64,000 nt of DNA from Crotophaga sulcirostris (taxonomy: Eukaryota; Chordata; Aves; Cuculiformes; Crotophagidae), in contig VYZB01000216.1 of assembly GCA_013397455.1 (NCBI GenBank), forward strand, positions 579,334 through 643,333, read 5' to 3'. The position numbers and the translations under genes were made by a program. Below, piece by piece: positions 46,583 through 58,864 of this stretch. The notes beneath the pieces were generated by a model. That model saw nothing but the letters and a program-made list of their open reading frames with translations. It was not told the origin of the DNA and ran no database searches. Each line of letters opens with the position of its first letter. The first letter of the stretch is position 1.

Positions 46583-49500
46583 TACTGATTTTACTGTGAT
46601 CAAAACAATTCTTACAACAATTTCTTGACCATAGTTTGGGATATTTGTGTTTTGAATCAAAGGCTTACCATCTGTTGTTTGGAAAAGGTACATCTGCATC
46701 TCTGTCGTTTCTGATGAGCAAAGAAAGAACAGAAAGAAGAGGGAAGGTCATTTCAAAGAAAAATAAAACTAATTTTTTGAACAGCCCTTAAACAAAATCT
46801 CTGACTTTGAAAATTTCCACAGTGTTTGATCTTGCCTTGTTGTAAAGAACAAGTGCTCACAGGTACATCCTGACTCAGCTGTCAAGTGATTTCAAACTCT
46901 TGAAGGTTGAAATGCCTGTTGCCAGGCACTGAGGTATGTCCTTAGTTATGAGCTACAGAACCAGAGCTCTGGCCCACTTTCTCACTCACTTCCCACAGAC
47001 ACTGAACTTCTGTCCCAACATCGTGAGATCATTTTTGTATGGGTCCAAGTATGGTAGTAGCAAGAGCTCTATAAAACAGTGAGTTAACCATGCAGAGATA
47101 TATTTTTTTTTACTTTTTTCTCAGCACCATACTAGGCAAAAGAAATAAGACAATCAAGATTCTCACTTCAAAGAAGGGGTTGTAAGAGTTTAACAGAGGT
47201 AGCAAAAGAAGTAACTGGAAGAAGATTGCCTAAGGTGGTAGCTAGATCCTTGTGTATGCACCACAGTGTTGTAGCAAGGTTAGCTAGGGAAAACTGGATA
47301 ACTGAAATCACCAAATAGTTGCTGTGGAGAAAGTAGAGAAAGAAACCCATACTGGCCAGACCACAAAGCTTTCAGGGGGAAGATTTTCATTTGGGAAAAC
47401 GATATGAAAGTCTCAGCTGAGGAGATTAGAAACTGACACTTACACTGCATTGGGAACCTGGAGGGACTCAAGTGAATCAGAAGATGGAGAGCAGGACAAG
47501 AAACACTGGAAGTGAAGAGATCCTTAACACTGAACGGAGTGCATAAGAGGAAACCACAGAAGGAAAGCTGGAGCATCTGGGGTGAAAACAATGGAAGAAC
47601 ATGCAGAAGCTGAAGCTGGAATCATTGTTCTATTAGTACTGGTAATCAACTGTAAAATTCATAGGTTAGATGTATTTACATACAAAGGTAAACATATGCA
47701 TTTCTGTCCCTGTGTAAACTCAGAACCTGATATCACAATCCTCTAATTAATTAATTGATGGCAGAAGCTCTGAATACTCATGGTGATGTTAGTAAATTTG
47801 TAAGATTTGTTCATTCACCTTTGTCAAAAACATAAAAAAATCAGTTCTATTTCTCTGCTCTACCTTCTCCTTCTTCTGCTATATTTCCAAGACACAGCAA
47901 ATGAGGATACTAAAAACTAAGAACTCAAAAGGCAGGGAACAGTTTATGAATTGCTCCTCACCTCTTCATCACGAACTGGGATCTTGTTCAAAAACAGAGA
48001 CACAGTGGCTATTCAATCCTTTTGAAATCACTTTGATATTACTTTTCTATACTGAACTGCATTCACGAAAAGATATTTTTAGATATGAGGTTGTAAACTC
48101 CCCAAAGTATTTTAATTTTTGGGTTGTTTTAATTCCTCTCAGCATAATCCCTGCCTTGTGTGGGTTCACTGTTCTTCGTTCAGACACAACTAGTCTTCAT
48201 CCATTAGCTGATCTTGGCCAACATTTGACACTATCTTGTTCTCTCTGTTGAAGATAAACATTGTGAGAGCTGTGTAGTTTCTGCCCTAAGTTCAAGATGA
48301 CTGTACCATTTCTAGGATCTGTCTGTAGATGTCAAATAGGTTCAAAGACAGAAATGATAGTTGTGAGTCAAGGGACTTTTTAGAGCTATATACACCCAGA
48401 GACCATTTTGATATATTCATTAGGCATCCTTGCCAGTTTCTTCAGTAACGTCTCACGATCACTGTCTACATCAAATGTTGCAAAGAGATCAGCAAATATG
48501 AGAGGTGATGTCTAGTCTCCAGTCCACATCCTCAAGAAATCACCCATCACTGCCATTACTATTTTAAATCTGGGTTCTGATTTGTATCCGGATTACACTG
48601 AGGCTTAGGCACTTTTTTCAGCCTCATAGTTTCTTGCCCCTATAGTCTGTCATTGCTATAAGAACATCACAAAAATATCAGTAATGCTATGCCTTCTGTG
48701 GTGGAGCTGGTGTCACCGAGACTCAAGTATCAACAGGAGTGGCAGAGGTTGGTTTCCGATTTCTTTCTTTTCATTAGTTTCAGGTTGAGATGCGTGGCAG
48801 AACACTGCTTTGTGCTTGTATACAGAGAGGAAGGACTTCAGTGAGAATCAGAAATAAGAACCTGCATCAAGAAACTGTCAGTCACAGAGCTCTACTTTGT
48901 GACAGGTTGGGGAGGAAGTGAAATGGAAGTCTGTCCACTGGGCTGCTGACCAAGATGCAGAAAATACTGGTTTGATTTGTGAGCTGTGTCATTAACTGTA
49001 GATATAGCGTCATTTAAAATCCAATTTCAGTGTTTTAAGAAAAACTCTATGAGAGGAAGTGTTCAAATCTGGGTCTTTACTTTGAAGTATCATAGAAACG
49101 GTGGCCAATAAAAAGTTCTGTCTAAATTTTGGTTGTAACAGTTAACAGTATTCAGACCAGCTCGAGAAACTTTCAGAAGATATTTGGAAATTTTGTTGTA
49201 CAGTTAAAGATCCTTCTATTTTTTTACTCAGGAAACTAATTATGCCATCAGTCCAAAGAAAGAGCTTTTCTTCTTGAGAAAAAGGCAAAAGGTGCGGAGG
49301 GAAAATGACACAGATAAATGTAACAGCTGGTAAAAGATGATCAGTAGGTTCTGTACAGGAAAAGTATAAGTAAAATATAAATATTTGCAAAATGTAGCTA
49401 TTGATCATACATGTCAAGGAAAAGTCTGTTTAGGAAATTCTGAATAGCCATTGAAGTTTATTTTGTTACCTTGAGAAAGCCAGGATGTAAAATCACAAGA

Positions 49501-52315
49501 TACCTGTGCAGTCTCCGACATATTCAGATGCTGAATTTTTCTGTCCCTAGAATATAAACCATAACTCAAGAGATGTCAGAGGGGAAAAATGATCTAAACA
49601 GTCGGGTTTAATCTATTAAGCAAACAAAATGAATGAGAGACTGTGACAGTCATGCACACACGTCAACCGAGACCTGACACTGGTATCTCTCCAGTGAGAA
49701 GATGCCATCAAACCAGGGGAGGTGCAGCACCTCTCTGACAAGTTTCAGGCTCTGGGTGGTACCTTGGCCCTGAAGCAAAAGGTTGACACCTCAGACTCTG
49801 TACTCCTACATGGCGTCAGACATCGATGTAGTGGTGTTGCTCCCAGTTTTCACAGCAAGGTTTTCTTCTAGTTAGATGCTAGCATGACTGCCAATCACAG
49901 AAGTCCACAATTACATTGCAGGACACATTTCCAGCAGTTTCAGGTGTTCTGTCGCTTGTTGATCATGGCCCATAGCCCACACCAGGATTCCTCACACTCA
50001 GTTCTTCTTTGCTTTGTTTCTTCATCAATATGGGACAATGACGTCTCTACACTAGAGAAAAACCTGTAAAATACTTCAAGTGAAATATCTGCTAGCTGGA
50101 CATTATTCCAAAATGTTGGAAGTATTTCTCTCCTGGAATCTAATGACACTTTAGATATTGGTTGGTTTTTTTTTTTCTCTAAGACCCAGGGGCTTAGTAA
50201 GACAATGTATCACAGACTTGAGCACAAATTTAAAGACACACAGCTTTTAGATAAAAAAACACAAACACATCTGGACATTCAAATTCCCTTTAATGTGCAG
50301 AGGGACAGCAGACTGTCAGAAAATGTCATTCACAGCTATAGACATATTAAGACATACAGTAGTAGTATGTGTGGAAGACATTGAGAAAGTCAACTCAGAC
50401 CCTTAGGGGTCTAATGCAGAACATCATTATGAAGACCGTTACCATTTAAGCTCTTGAAGATTGTTGTATGATAAATATTTAATCCAAAGAACACTTGAAG
50501 TCATTTAATTCTCTCGAATATGAAGCTTTAACCTAATTTTATTCAGTCCTCAGAGATGTAATGTAATCTTTCTGTTTACTCAGAGTCTGACTTCTTAGAC
50601 AACAAGAGCAGAAATTATGTATGACTGTCCATCCGCAACTTGGATAATTAGCCAGCATTTAGGCTATTTTAATCCCCAGTCCGAGGCCTAAGATTCTGAA
50701 ATGGCTTTTCCCCTCTACAAATTCATTGGTTTTTTTGCATGAGGAAGGAAAGTTTTATTTAAAGCTCTGATGCAAACTGATACAAGATGTGTGCCAAATC
50801 ATCTCACAGATATAAAGAAGATTTTTTTTTTTTGTAAGACAGAAGTAGCAAGACAAAGAAAGGAACAGAAGCAATTAAATTACACACATTAATATAACCC
50901 CTTGGAAAGCAACATGGACACTTAGATATTTGTACTGTGTGAACTGCAGATTATAATAATTTGTTCACCATCTAGGGAATGCCTTGTCCTCCACTTACCT
51001 TCAAGTTAAGAGACTGGAACTATTAAAGAACAGAAGTGTGACCCTCAGGCTTAAAGGATATAAGACTCCTGTTCAACAGTTTAACCCCACCAAGTAATAA
51101 TAACTACTGAGATTGTCATTGGACTGTAATCCATCCTATGTGTCATATGCAGCTCTACATCACCCAGCTAGATGCTAGCCTTTATCATAAACCCCAATAC
51201 AAGATTTATTTAGCAGTCAAAGACTTTTCTTCTACCAGTTTTTACCTCACAGCTGACATAGCTAGATATGCACACTTGGATGTTCATTAAATCTCAGCTC
51301 ATAGTCAGCAATTCATGCTATAGTCATGTCCGATAGCAGAGCCATAACTTCATTTGAAAACTCAGAAGACATTTATGCACAACCATATTTTAATTCCAGC
51401 CACATGTGTTCATCATTCAACTACGTAGGAAACTAGTGCAGACAGCAGAAAAGTAGCTTTCAAAAGATCTTTTCAACTGATTAAGTTCTTCAGTGTTCAT
51501 TTTTTAAATAATCCATGTTTCTGGGTTTCTGTTGTAATTTCGATTTGCAGGTTTTTATTTCTGGGCTAAAAAATTTAGAAGTCAAGATAGTGGTTAAGCA
51601 CATTGACGTGAAAATTGAAGCTCAATAATGCATCTAACCCTTCTTCTTTTTTACCATTTTACCTGGAAATCTTATAAGAATGCATAATGTAAAGTAAGGA
51701 AATTTCCATTACAAATGTATGGACTGAAGATACTTAAATAACAATGCTACCATTTAGACATTGTCTGAGTGAAAAGAATTTTCAGGCCTTTGAGGTTCAT
51801 ATTTCACTAGTCAAAATGTAGCTTCTGGTGGTTTGCATGATGCCTTGTCAGATTATATGATAATGTTCCTTCATGTAAGTGTTACATAGGAGAGAAAAAT
51901 TGAAGCCTTGGAAAGAGATTTCTACTCCTCCTAGGGCCCTTTTATGATAGGTTAATGGCTAGTAAAATGGGCTAGAAAAAACTCACCAAATCTTGGAAAT
52001 GCAGGAACTGAATCTTTAAAAGACTTTTTCACAAGCTCTGGCTCAGCAGTCCTGGATATCAGAAGATACATGAAGAGAGAGTCAAAGTCTATCTCTACTT
52101 GTTTCTCATATGCTGTGGGCACCAGATAACTATTACAGTATGCTAAATGGAAGTAGCCAAAGGAATTCACCTGAATGTCTACAAGTTATTTTTTATACTG
52201 TTGGATCTCTACTTCTCGTGGCTCTGGTCATGGCAGACAGCAAGTTACAAAGTTGTATGCTGGTATGATTGGAAGATCAACCTCCTCCAAAATTTCTGAG
52301 CTTCAAAATTAGTGT

Positions 52316-52474
52316 CTTTCTTGCTTGCTTGCTTGCCTGCTTTCTTCCTTTCTTTCTTCCTTTCTTTCTTTTCCTTTCTTTCTTCCTTTCTTCCTTCCTT
52401 TCTCCCTTTATTTTCCTTTCTTTTCCTTTCTTCCTGTCTTCCTTTATTTTCCTTTCTGTTCCTTTCTTTCTTTC
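52316..52474 (+). repeat. Pyrimidine microsatellite (TTTC/TTCC)n
   Basis: A short TTGC array (52321-52336) grades into TTTCTTCC-type repeats. From 52341 to 52474 only four of 134 bases are purines. Long polypyrimidine-polypurine tracts can form triplex (H-DNA) structures and are length-unstable. The leucine/phenylalanine-rich open frame across it (52269-52559) is a translation of the repeat, not a membrane protein. Confidence 0.97.
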
Positions 52475-53103
52475 AACTGAATTAATGACTTTTGTCTTTT
52501 GTCATCCATTCAGCAAATACTCCTGTCAAGAAAAGCAGATAAAACCTTTATTTATATAGATGAACTGAACTGAGTGGGCCATGTCTCCTAGAACACAGAA
52601 CACAGCAGGATCCTGATGGATCCCAGTCTCCCACAAGATCAGACTCTGGTTGGCAAGGTTGAATATTGTCAACTCTCCCAGCCAAGGCACAAATTATGAT
52701 TCCAGTCAAAAAGCCCAGGCAGAAAGTAGAGAACAAAGGCTTAGCTTCTTCCATCTTTCACTCTTGCTTCATGGCTTTGCCTTTTTTTTCTGTTATAGCA
52801 TGGGCATTAGGGCCACATATTCCAGGAGTGCAGGAGGAGTGCAGGGAGAAGACGAGAAAAGCTACTAAATGAAAATATGGGATAAGGAAAAACAGCCTGT
52901 CTGAATATTCTCCACCGAAAATCTGAAAAGTTCATTGTTTAATGTGAGTTTTAACAGTGTTCCAACTATTTCTCATCTTGTGACAGAACCTCTTGGAGAT
53001 AAGATTATCAGTGGAGAACACCACTCTGATATGTGATACCTTCTGCCCATGAAAACTGAACCTAAACTGTATGTAATCAAATATATCAACATCTACATAC
53101 TTC

Positions 53104-53129
53104 GGGGTCAGGGGTGGGGGGGGGGGGAG
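53104..53129 (+). repeat. G-rich tract, potential quadruplex
   Basis: GGGG, TCA, GGGG, T, then a run of 12 G bases and AG. It satisfies the simple quadruplex pattern and is followed by a T9 run (53140-53148). Confidence 0.85.
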
Positions 53130-56100
53130 TTGCCATCTTTTTTTTTGAAGTTCAGAAACGATGACAAAGTATCCAAGTGACTACATTAGACATGAATTAT
53201 TCAAAATCTCCTCCATTTCCCTGTAATGTTTCTTATCCCATTTAAATGTAAGGACAATATCTGTTTTCAAGATGCACAGACAGATAGGACTATTTCAGCT
53301 TGCTTAGATTTGAAAGTGGAAGGTTCCTAAATTGAAGAGAATCAATATATTCTGGATTAGAAAGTTCTAGACTCTCTGCACTGGGTCAATGATTTTCCAT
53401 CATTTTGGTTTACTTAACAAATGCTCAGTAGTCAGCCTGACAACTTGTGCTTGCTTGTGCAGATGAGTTTTATCTCATAAATTATTTTAGGTGATTAACC
53501 ACATAAAAACAGAGACAGTATGTAACGATTTAAAAGCAAGAAAACAAAAAAATAGAAGCACCATTATTTTTCATTTATTTTTGCAATATGTTAAACACCT
53601 TTCAAGATAATGATTTCAGGGAAATTTAAATATATTTTTGCACTTTCTGGTTTAAATTATAATGTATGAATACATGAACCAAGTCAGACTGGAAACAGGC
53701 TAAAATCAATTATACAAAGCTCTGTACTTTCATATCTGGATGCCTTTTTATGCTTTCCAATTTAATCTGGTTAGTCTATCTTACTTGAAAATTTAATATG
53801 TCAATTACATTTACAGTAGGAGAAACAAGAAGACTAAAATCACCTTTATAATTTTATATATCTACTTGAATCTAGCTCAGGTAATGTTTGAAAAAGAGAA
53901 AAAGTTACTGCTTTTGTGAATACTGGGATAATACAAGGATTGGCTTTCCTTTTAACCAACAAACAGTATTTTGCTAATGTGAAACAGTGAAACTGTTTGC
54001 TGTAATACTTAAATTGAAAGTACCTATTAAGTCAATTTAAATTGCCTCCCTGAATAGGCTGATGGTGAAGCTGCTTTATACAAGACTAAAAGGTGTATTA
54101 GGAATCTCCTAGGTGGAAAATGCACAAGATTTGAATTTTCTCTTTTCAGAACATCAGATATTCCCTTCTACTGTAGTCTCACTGCTAGGGCACAGAATTT
54201 TTTCTCAAGGATAGGTGTACAAATGTGCTTGCGTTACTTCTACTAAAAAGTCTGGAAATTAGATGCTTCATTACTTATTCTCCAGTTACTTAAAATGAGG
54301 TGATCTTCTACAAGGCAATATATGATGCAGGATAATCAGTTTGCAAAGTCTGGGTGTAGATACAAGCCTTCATCTTTATGCTTGGTATCAGTAACTGAAT
54401 TGGTTTGTAACTGCTGCTGTATTTATTGATCTAATACAAAGTTTTTCAGCTGGAAGCCCTTGAGATAGTGAGCATGAATTCGAGTGTTATTTATTATTTA
54501 CATAATTTCTTACATAATTGTGCACAGTTGGTGACAAAGGAGACTATTATGAGTTATTACTTAGTTACAAAGATGGGCACAGACAGTATTAGTATTCAAG
54601 CCTCTTTAGGCTCCTCTAGTCAGATAGCAGCATTTCATTTAGCATTACCAGTCATAGACAATGATATCTTTGGATCAGAACCTGCTCTTCTTTCCTTGAT
54701 ATTCCTTGTACCTGCCTAAGTAGATTTATCAAAGGTAGTCATCCACGTTTTAACCACTGTTAGTTGTCTGTTTAAATTTAAATGAAGCATATTTTAATTA
54801 TAAGTTTAGCAAAACTATGTCTCTGATTGGTGCTCTCTGACTTTATTGTAGAGTGACACCTCCTCATATTTTGGCTTTTCAGACTTTTCCAAGATTTTTC
54901 TCTATTAGTCTTTGGAAACCCCACTCCTTTTTTTTAAAACAGATTTCCTTATAATTAATCATCCCAAAGATATACTGCTATTCATCCACTCAACATTGGA
55001 ATGGATATTTTGAAATTCTATATCACATACTGTTATTATTACTTAAAATAAGCAACAGTATGCTTCTGAATTATTATCCCCTGCCCACTTAGTCTTTATT
55101 TTACCTGCAGTTCGTGAGCTCCTGCAGGCAAAGACAATTTCTGTTTATTTCTTTCAAGGTCCCACGTGGTCATAACGGACAAAATGAACAATGCAATTCC
55201 ACAATAGATCTCACTCATGCTAAATGGCAGTCCAAAAGGTCTAGTGAAAGCTGGAGATTGAACAATATAATTCATTGTTGATACATATCTCTTGCTTTCT
55301 GAAACTCATAACATACAAGCATTTCTAGACTTTGAGGATAATGGAAAGGGTCTCTGATTGATTTATGCTACATATCACAATGCAAGAAATTTTTATACAT
55401 GTTGTAGAAATATGTTACTCTATAAATGCATCCTTTCTATAGAACTGTTTTATAACGTTATGGATAAGCTTTATCTGCTCCTAGAAACTGTCCATATAGC
55501 AGCTCTGAGACAGCTCTCCTACTTGCCATAAACTATTTAATATTTACTTTTTTGCAGAACTACTTATAACATCTTATTTTATATTACAGATAAAATTATT
55601 TTCACATCTTAAAGTGGTTGGTGAGGGTGGTTTTTTGTTTGGTTTCTGGGTTTGTTTGGGCTTTTTTCCTTTGGGATTATCCAGGTTCATTGTGCTTTGG
55701 CATTGATTTCCTTAAGTTCTGCTTGCTTTTCAGAAGAAGAAAGCTGAGATAATTAAATTACCTACTCTTAATTTAAGCAAAAATAACATACATTTCTTTC
55801 CCTAGATAGATATCATTTAAAAAATGCTGTTTTCACAACAAAGTACACCATTTAATAAGTTTTCTAGTTTTAACTTGTGTGTGTATGGTTTTGAAATGTG
55901 TCGAAGTTTAATGATAGTGCATAGAGGGATTTTTCTTTTGTTTTTTATGTTTATAGTTTAGACTTTGACTTAATGAACACCTGATTTCCTTTGCTAAAAC
56001 TAGGATATGGAACATGGTTCACTAATCATGTGTAGAACTGGCAACACAGTCTGCATTTTTATAAACTAAACATGAAATCAGTTATCAATAAACCATGGTA

Positions 56101-58796
56101 CCTGAAGTTTTAACTAAATGTTCTGCCTAAAAACTGTGCTGATCACCTTAAACACCTTTTGAAAATTCTGTTCAGGGCATTATTTCCCAGTGACAACTTA
56201 AAATCATAAACTAATCAGAACTGGTCATCCATAATAGCATACATGTATATCATGTATTTAAACTTATGTGTTGACTGCTAATATGTATGCATATAAGTGA
56301 GGTTGTGAATTCTAGATGAACACATGCACACACAAGAATATACACTCTATATAGATAGATAACATTTCTCTTACTTTGCAGATATAATAGGTATATCTGA
56401 GGTACAAAGAGTAATATGTTTCCTGTGGTAACAGACCTTTATTTGCATTTATAACAAATGTTTTCCTACCTTTTCCTGCATAATTGCAGAGGAACTCCAT
56501 TGAAACAACATCCATAAACAAAGAATTGAATTTTGCATTGTACCTTTACAAATATTCAGCTTGAGTGTAGCAGCCATATTGCTCCTGAATTTTTTTATAT
56601 TTCTTCTTTTCTTTTTAAATTATTTCCAAACAGATAACTGCCATTAGCTGCTGGATAAAAAAATATTACCTGGGTCTTTGTTTAATGTGGTGCATCCACA
56701 TTTACTTTTACCTCTGTAGGACCAGTGAAGACACGATTGCAGCACATCCAGAAATACCTATGATAGCTTCAAGTGAATACTAAGGATAACAGCAGCAACA
56801 TACCTTCAGGACAGTAACAGCAAATGTTATTCTCTGGAGATGTTGCATTGAATCAAAGGCACTGAACAGAAACTGGTGGTTATTTTTCATATTACACAAC
56901 TCCCACAGTAGATTGTCCTGCCTCCTAAGTCAATGTATATTCACTGCTTTCTTCCACAAGCAGGATCCCTGTGGTCTCCTGCATAGTTTAGAACTGGTGC
57001 ACAGGGAGCTTGTGTGGAATATATATTTCCTCTCAAGCTAATATGAAAGTGTACATAAGCTGTTTTTACTTGCTTTTAATTTCTTGTATTTCAAAAGAGG
57101 CCACAGGCATCAAATTGGTGAAAAATCTTTTGTGCCTTACTCCTAGATGAAGTATCATCCCTAAGAACTTACTTGTCTTGAAAAGCAAGGGAAGTCCTAT
57201 AATCTTAATCAGAACCAGAAAAAAACACCGTCACAAGAAAGCCAGTGAGATACTAGTTTCAGCAGAAACCATCTCAAGAAATTCTCGGTCTTTAGTCTTT
57301 GGTTCTAGTTACCCATTCCTGGTTGTGGCAGTAGAAAAATATGTGGGTCTGTGATCCAAACCATGAATCACACAAAACTTGACTGAAGTCTCTGAAAGGT
57401 GTACTGATCAGTTCATTTTCACTTTATAATGCTGATACAGGAAGAGGTAAATAGCCTGATCCAAACAAGCTCTGAATTTCCTTTTTGAAGCAGACACTTT
57501 TTTCACACTCTTAAAGCAGAACGTACTAGCAGTGCATTAAATAAAGCTTTTTTTTGTTTGTAAAATCACAGTCTATATCGCTATTCTTCATTTCACAGAA
57601 GTAGATTTAAATTATCTGATTATAGTCTCCTTTTGAAATCTGACTCTGAAAAACAGAAGGTTTTATAAGTGCATTCTGTTGCTATTTCTTTGGTCCATCA
57701 TTAAAAACTAGGTTGTAAATCAAACAATGCATGGATTTCCCTTTTGGCACATTTATCCCCTACAGGTCATTACTGTGTGTGGGCAGAAAGTGTTGTTGCA
57801 CTTTGAAGTTATTATCAGCCTTCTGTTAGTAGAATTACAAGTTTAGCTCTAAACAGACCCATACTTGATTAAACATTTATCGTTTATAGCCTTTTTTCAC
57901 CATAAAAATATAAATGAGATGGCAGAAAGAAAAGTCTGTTCTTTTAAGCTGAGAATAAGTGTTTGCTCAGCACAGTTTTTCAAGAAAAATGCACAGTGAT
58001 CTCTGCATATGTACAAACATGATACTATTTTTGCACAAATCATTTTTATTTTTTTGCTCAAAAAATTCCTCAAAACGAAAAAGACAATGCTAATGACTTA
58101 AACCTACAAATATACCTTTCAAATTAAGAGACAAAAACATGTGACACTTACTGTATGGAAACAAATTATTGAACTGTATGGTTGCTTCAGAAAAAAGACA
58201 AAACAATACGATAAATTTCACAAAACAGATAATATCATTCATGAAGAAAGACAATGAAGTGGACAAATTCCTCTTTTCCTCTATAATGATTGTCTTATTC
58301 CCTGAAGCACAACACTTGATTGTCCTCATCTTTACATGGATAACTATAAATGTTATTATTTGCTATAAAATAATCCAGCCCTTCTGAAAAATTCATCTCA
58401 ACATCTGCCTTTCCCATTTCACTGCAGCAATGAATATCACAGGCTGACGATATGCAGTGCAAAGGAAGATATACTTGCTTCTACATGTTTTCTGTATGTT
58501 TTCTCCAGTAATTCTCTGGTCATTAGGAAATCCCTAGAAAAAGAGATTTTTAGGGACAGGATTCAACAGCTAACAAGTAGGTTTCTAACACTTATTCTTA
58601 ACCTATTCCCCCCTGATCGCCAAATGTCACTCTAGAAGATTTTCATTCTTGACTAGTGACTGAGTCGTATCTAACCAAGGCCAGTGTGCATGTTCTGGAT
58701 GCTGCAGGGGTTCTAAAATGGCTCTAGAAAATGTGTCGTTCGTTAACAGAATTCCATATTTAGTTGTCTGAAGACTGTAACATCAGGAAAGTTGAA

Positions 58797-58864
58797 GAAT
58801 CACAGAGTGACAGAATGGTAGGAGTTGGAAGTCACCTCTGGAGATCATCTAGTCCAACCCCCTG
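58797..58864 (-). mobile_element. CR1 LINE 3' tip, minus strand
   Basis: Read on the minus strand, this is a classic CR1 3' end. On the plus strand it begins with the tail units AATCACAGAGTGACAGAATGG, then TAGGAGTTGGAAGTCACCTC and GGAGATCATCTAGTCCAACC, and stops at CCCCTG. Only about 70 bases remain, so it is strongly 5'-truncated. It is well preserved compared with other tips in the window. Confidence 0.93.

Larger units (their letters stand above)
44393..58796. other. Unassigned non-coding DNA
   Basis: No gene with recognisable homology was found. Items of note are a candidate small exon (44761-44822), purine-rich tract 46537-46582, a less AT-rich patch with protein-like frames on both strands (49645-49871), a pyrimidine microsatellite (52316-52474), a G-rich tract (53104-53129), a G/T-rich patch near 55618-55675 and a splice-acceptor-like site at 56705-56719. 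Confidence 0.5.

Noticed and set aside
52269..52559. 96-codon open frame rich in Leu, Phe and Ser that looks like a membrane protein
   Set aside because: It is a direct translation of the pyrimidine microsatellite; the residue pattern comes from TTC/CTT repeats.
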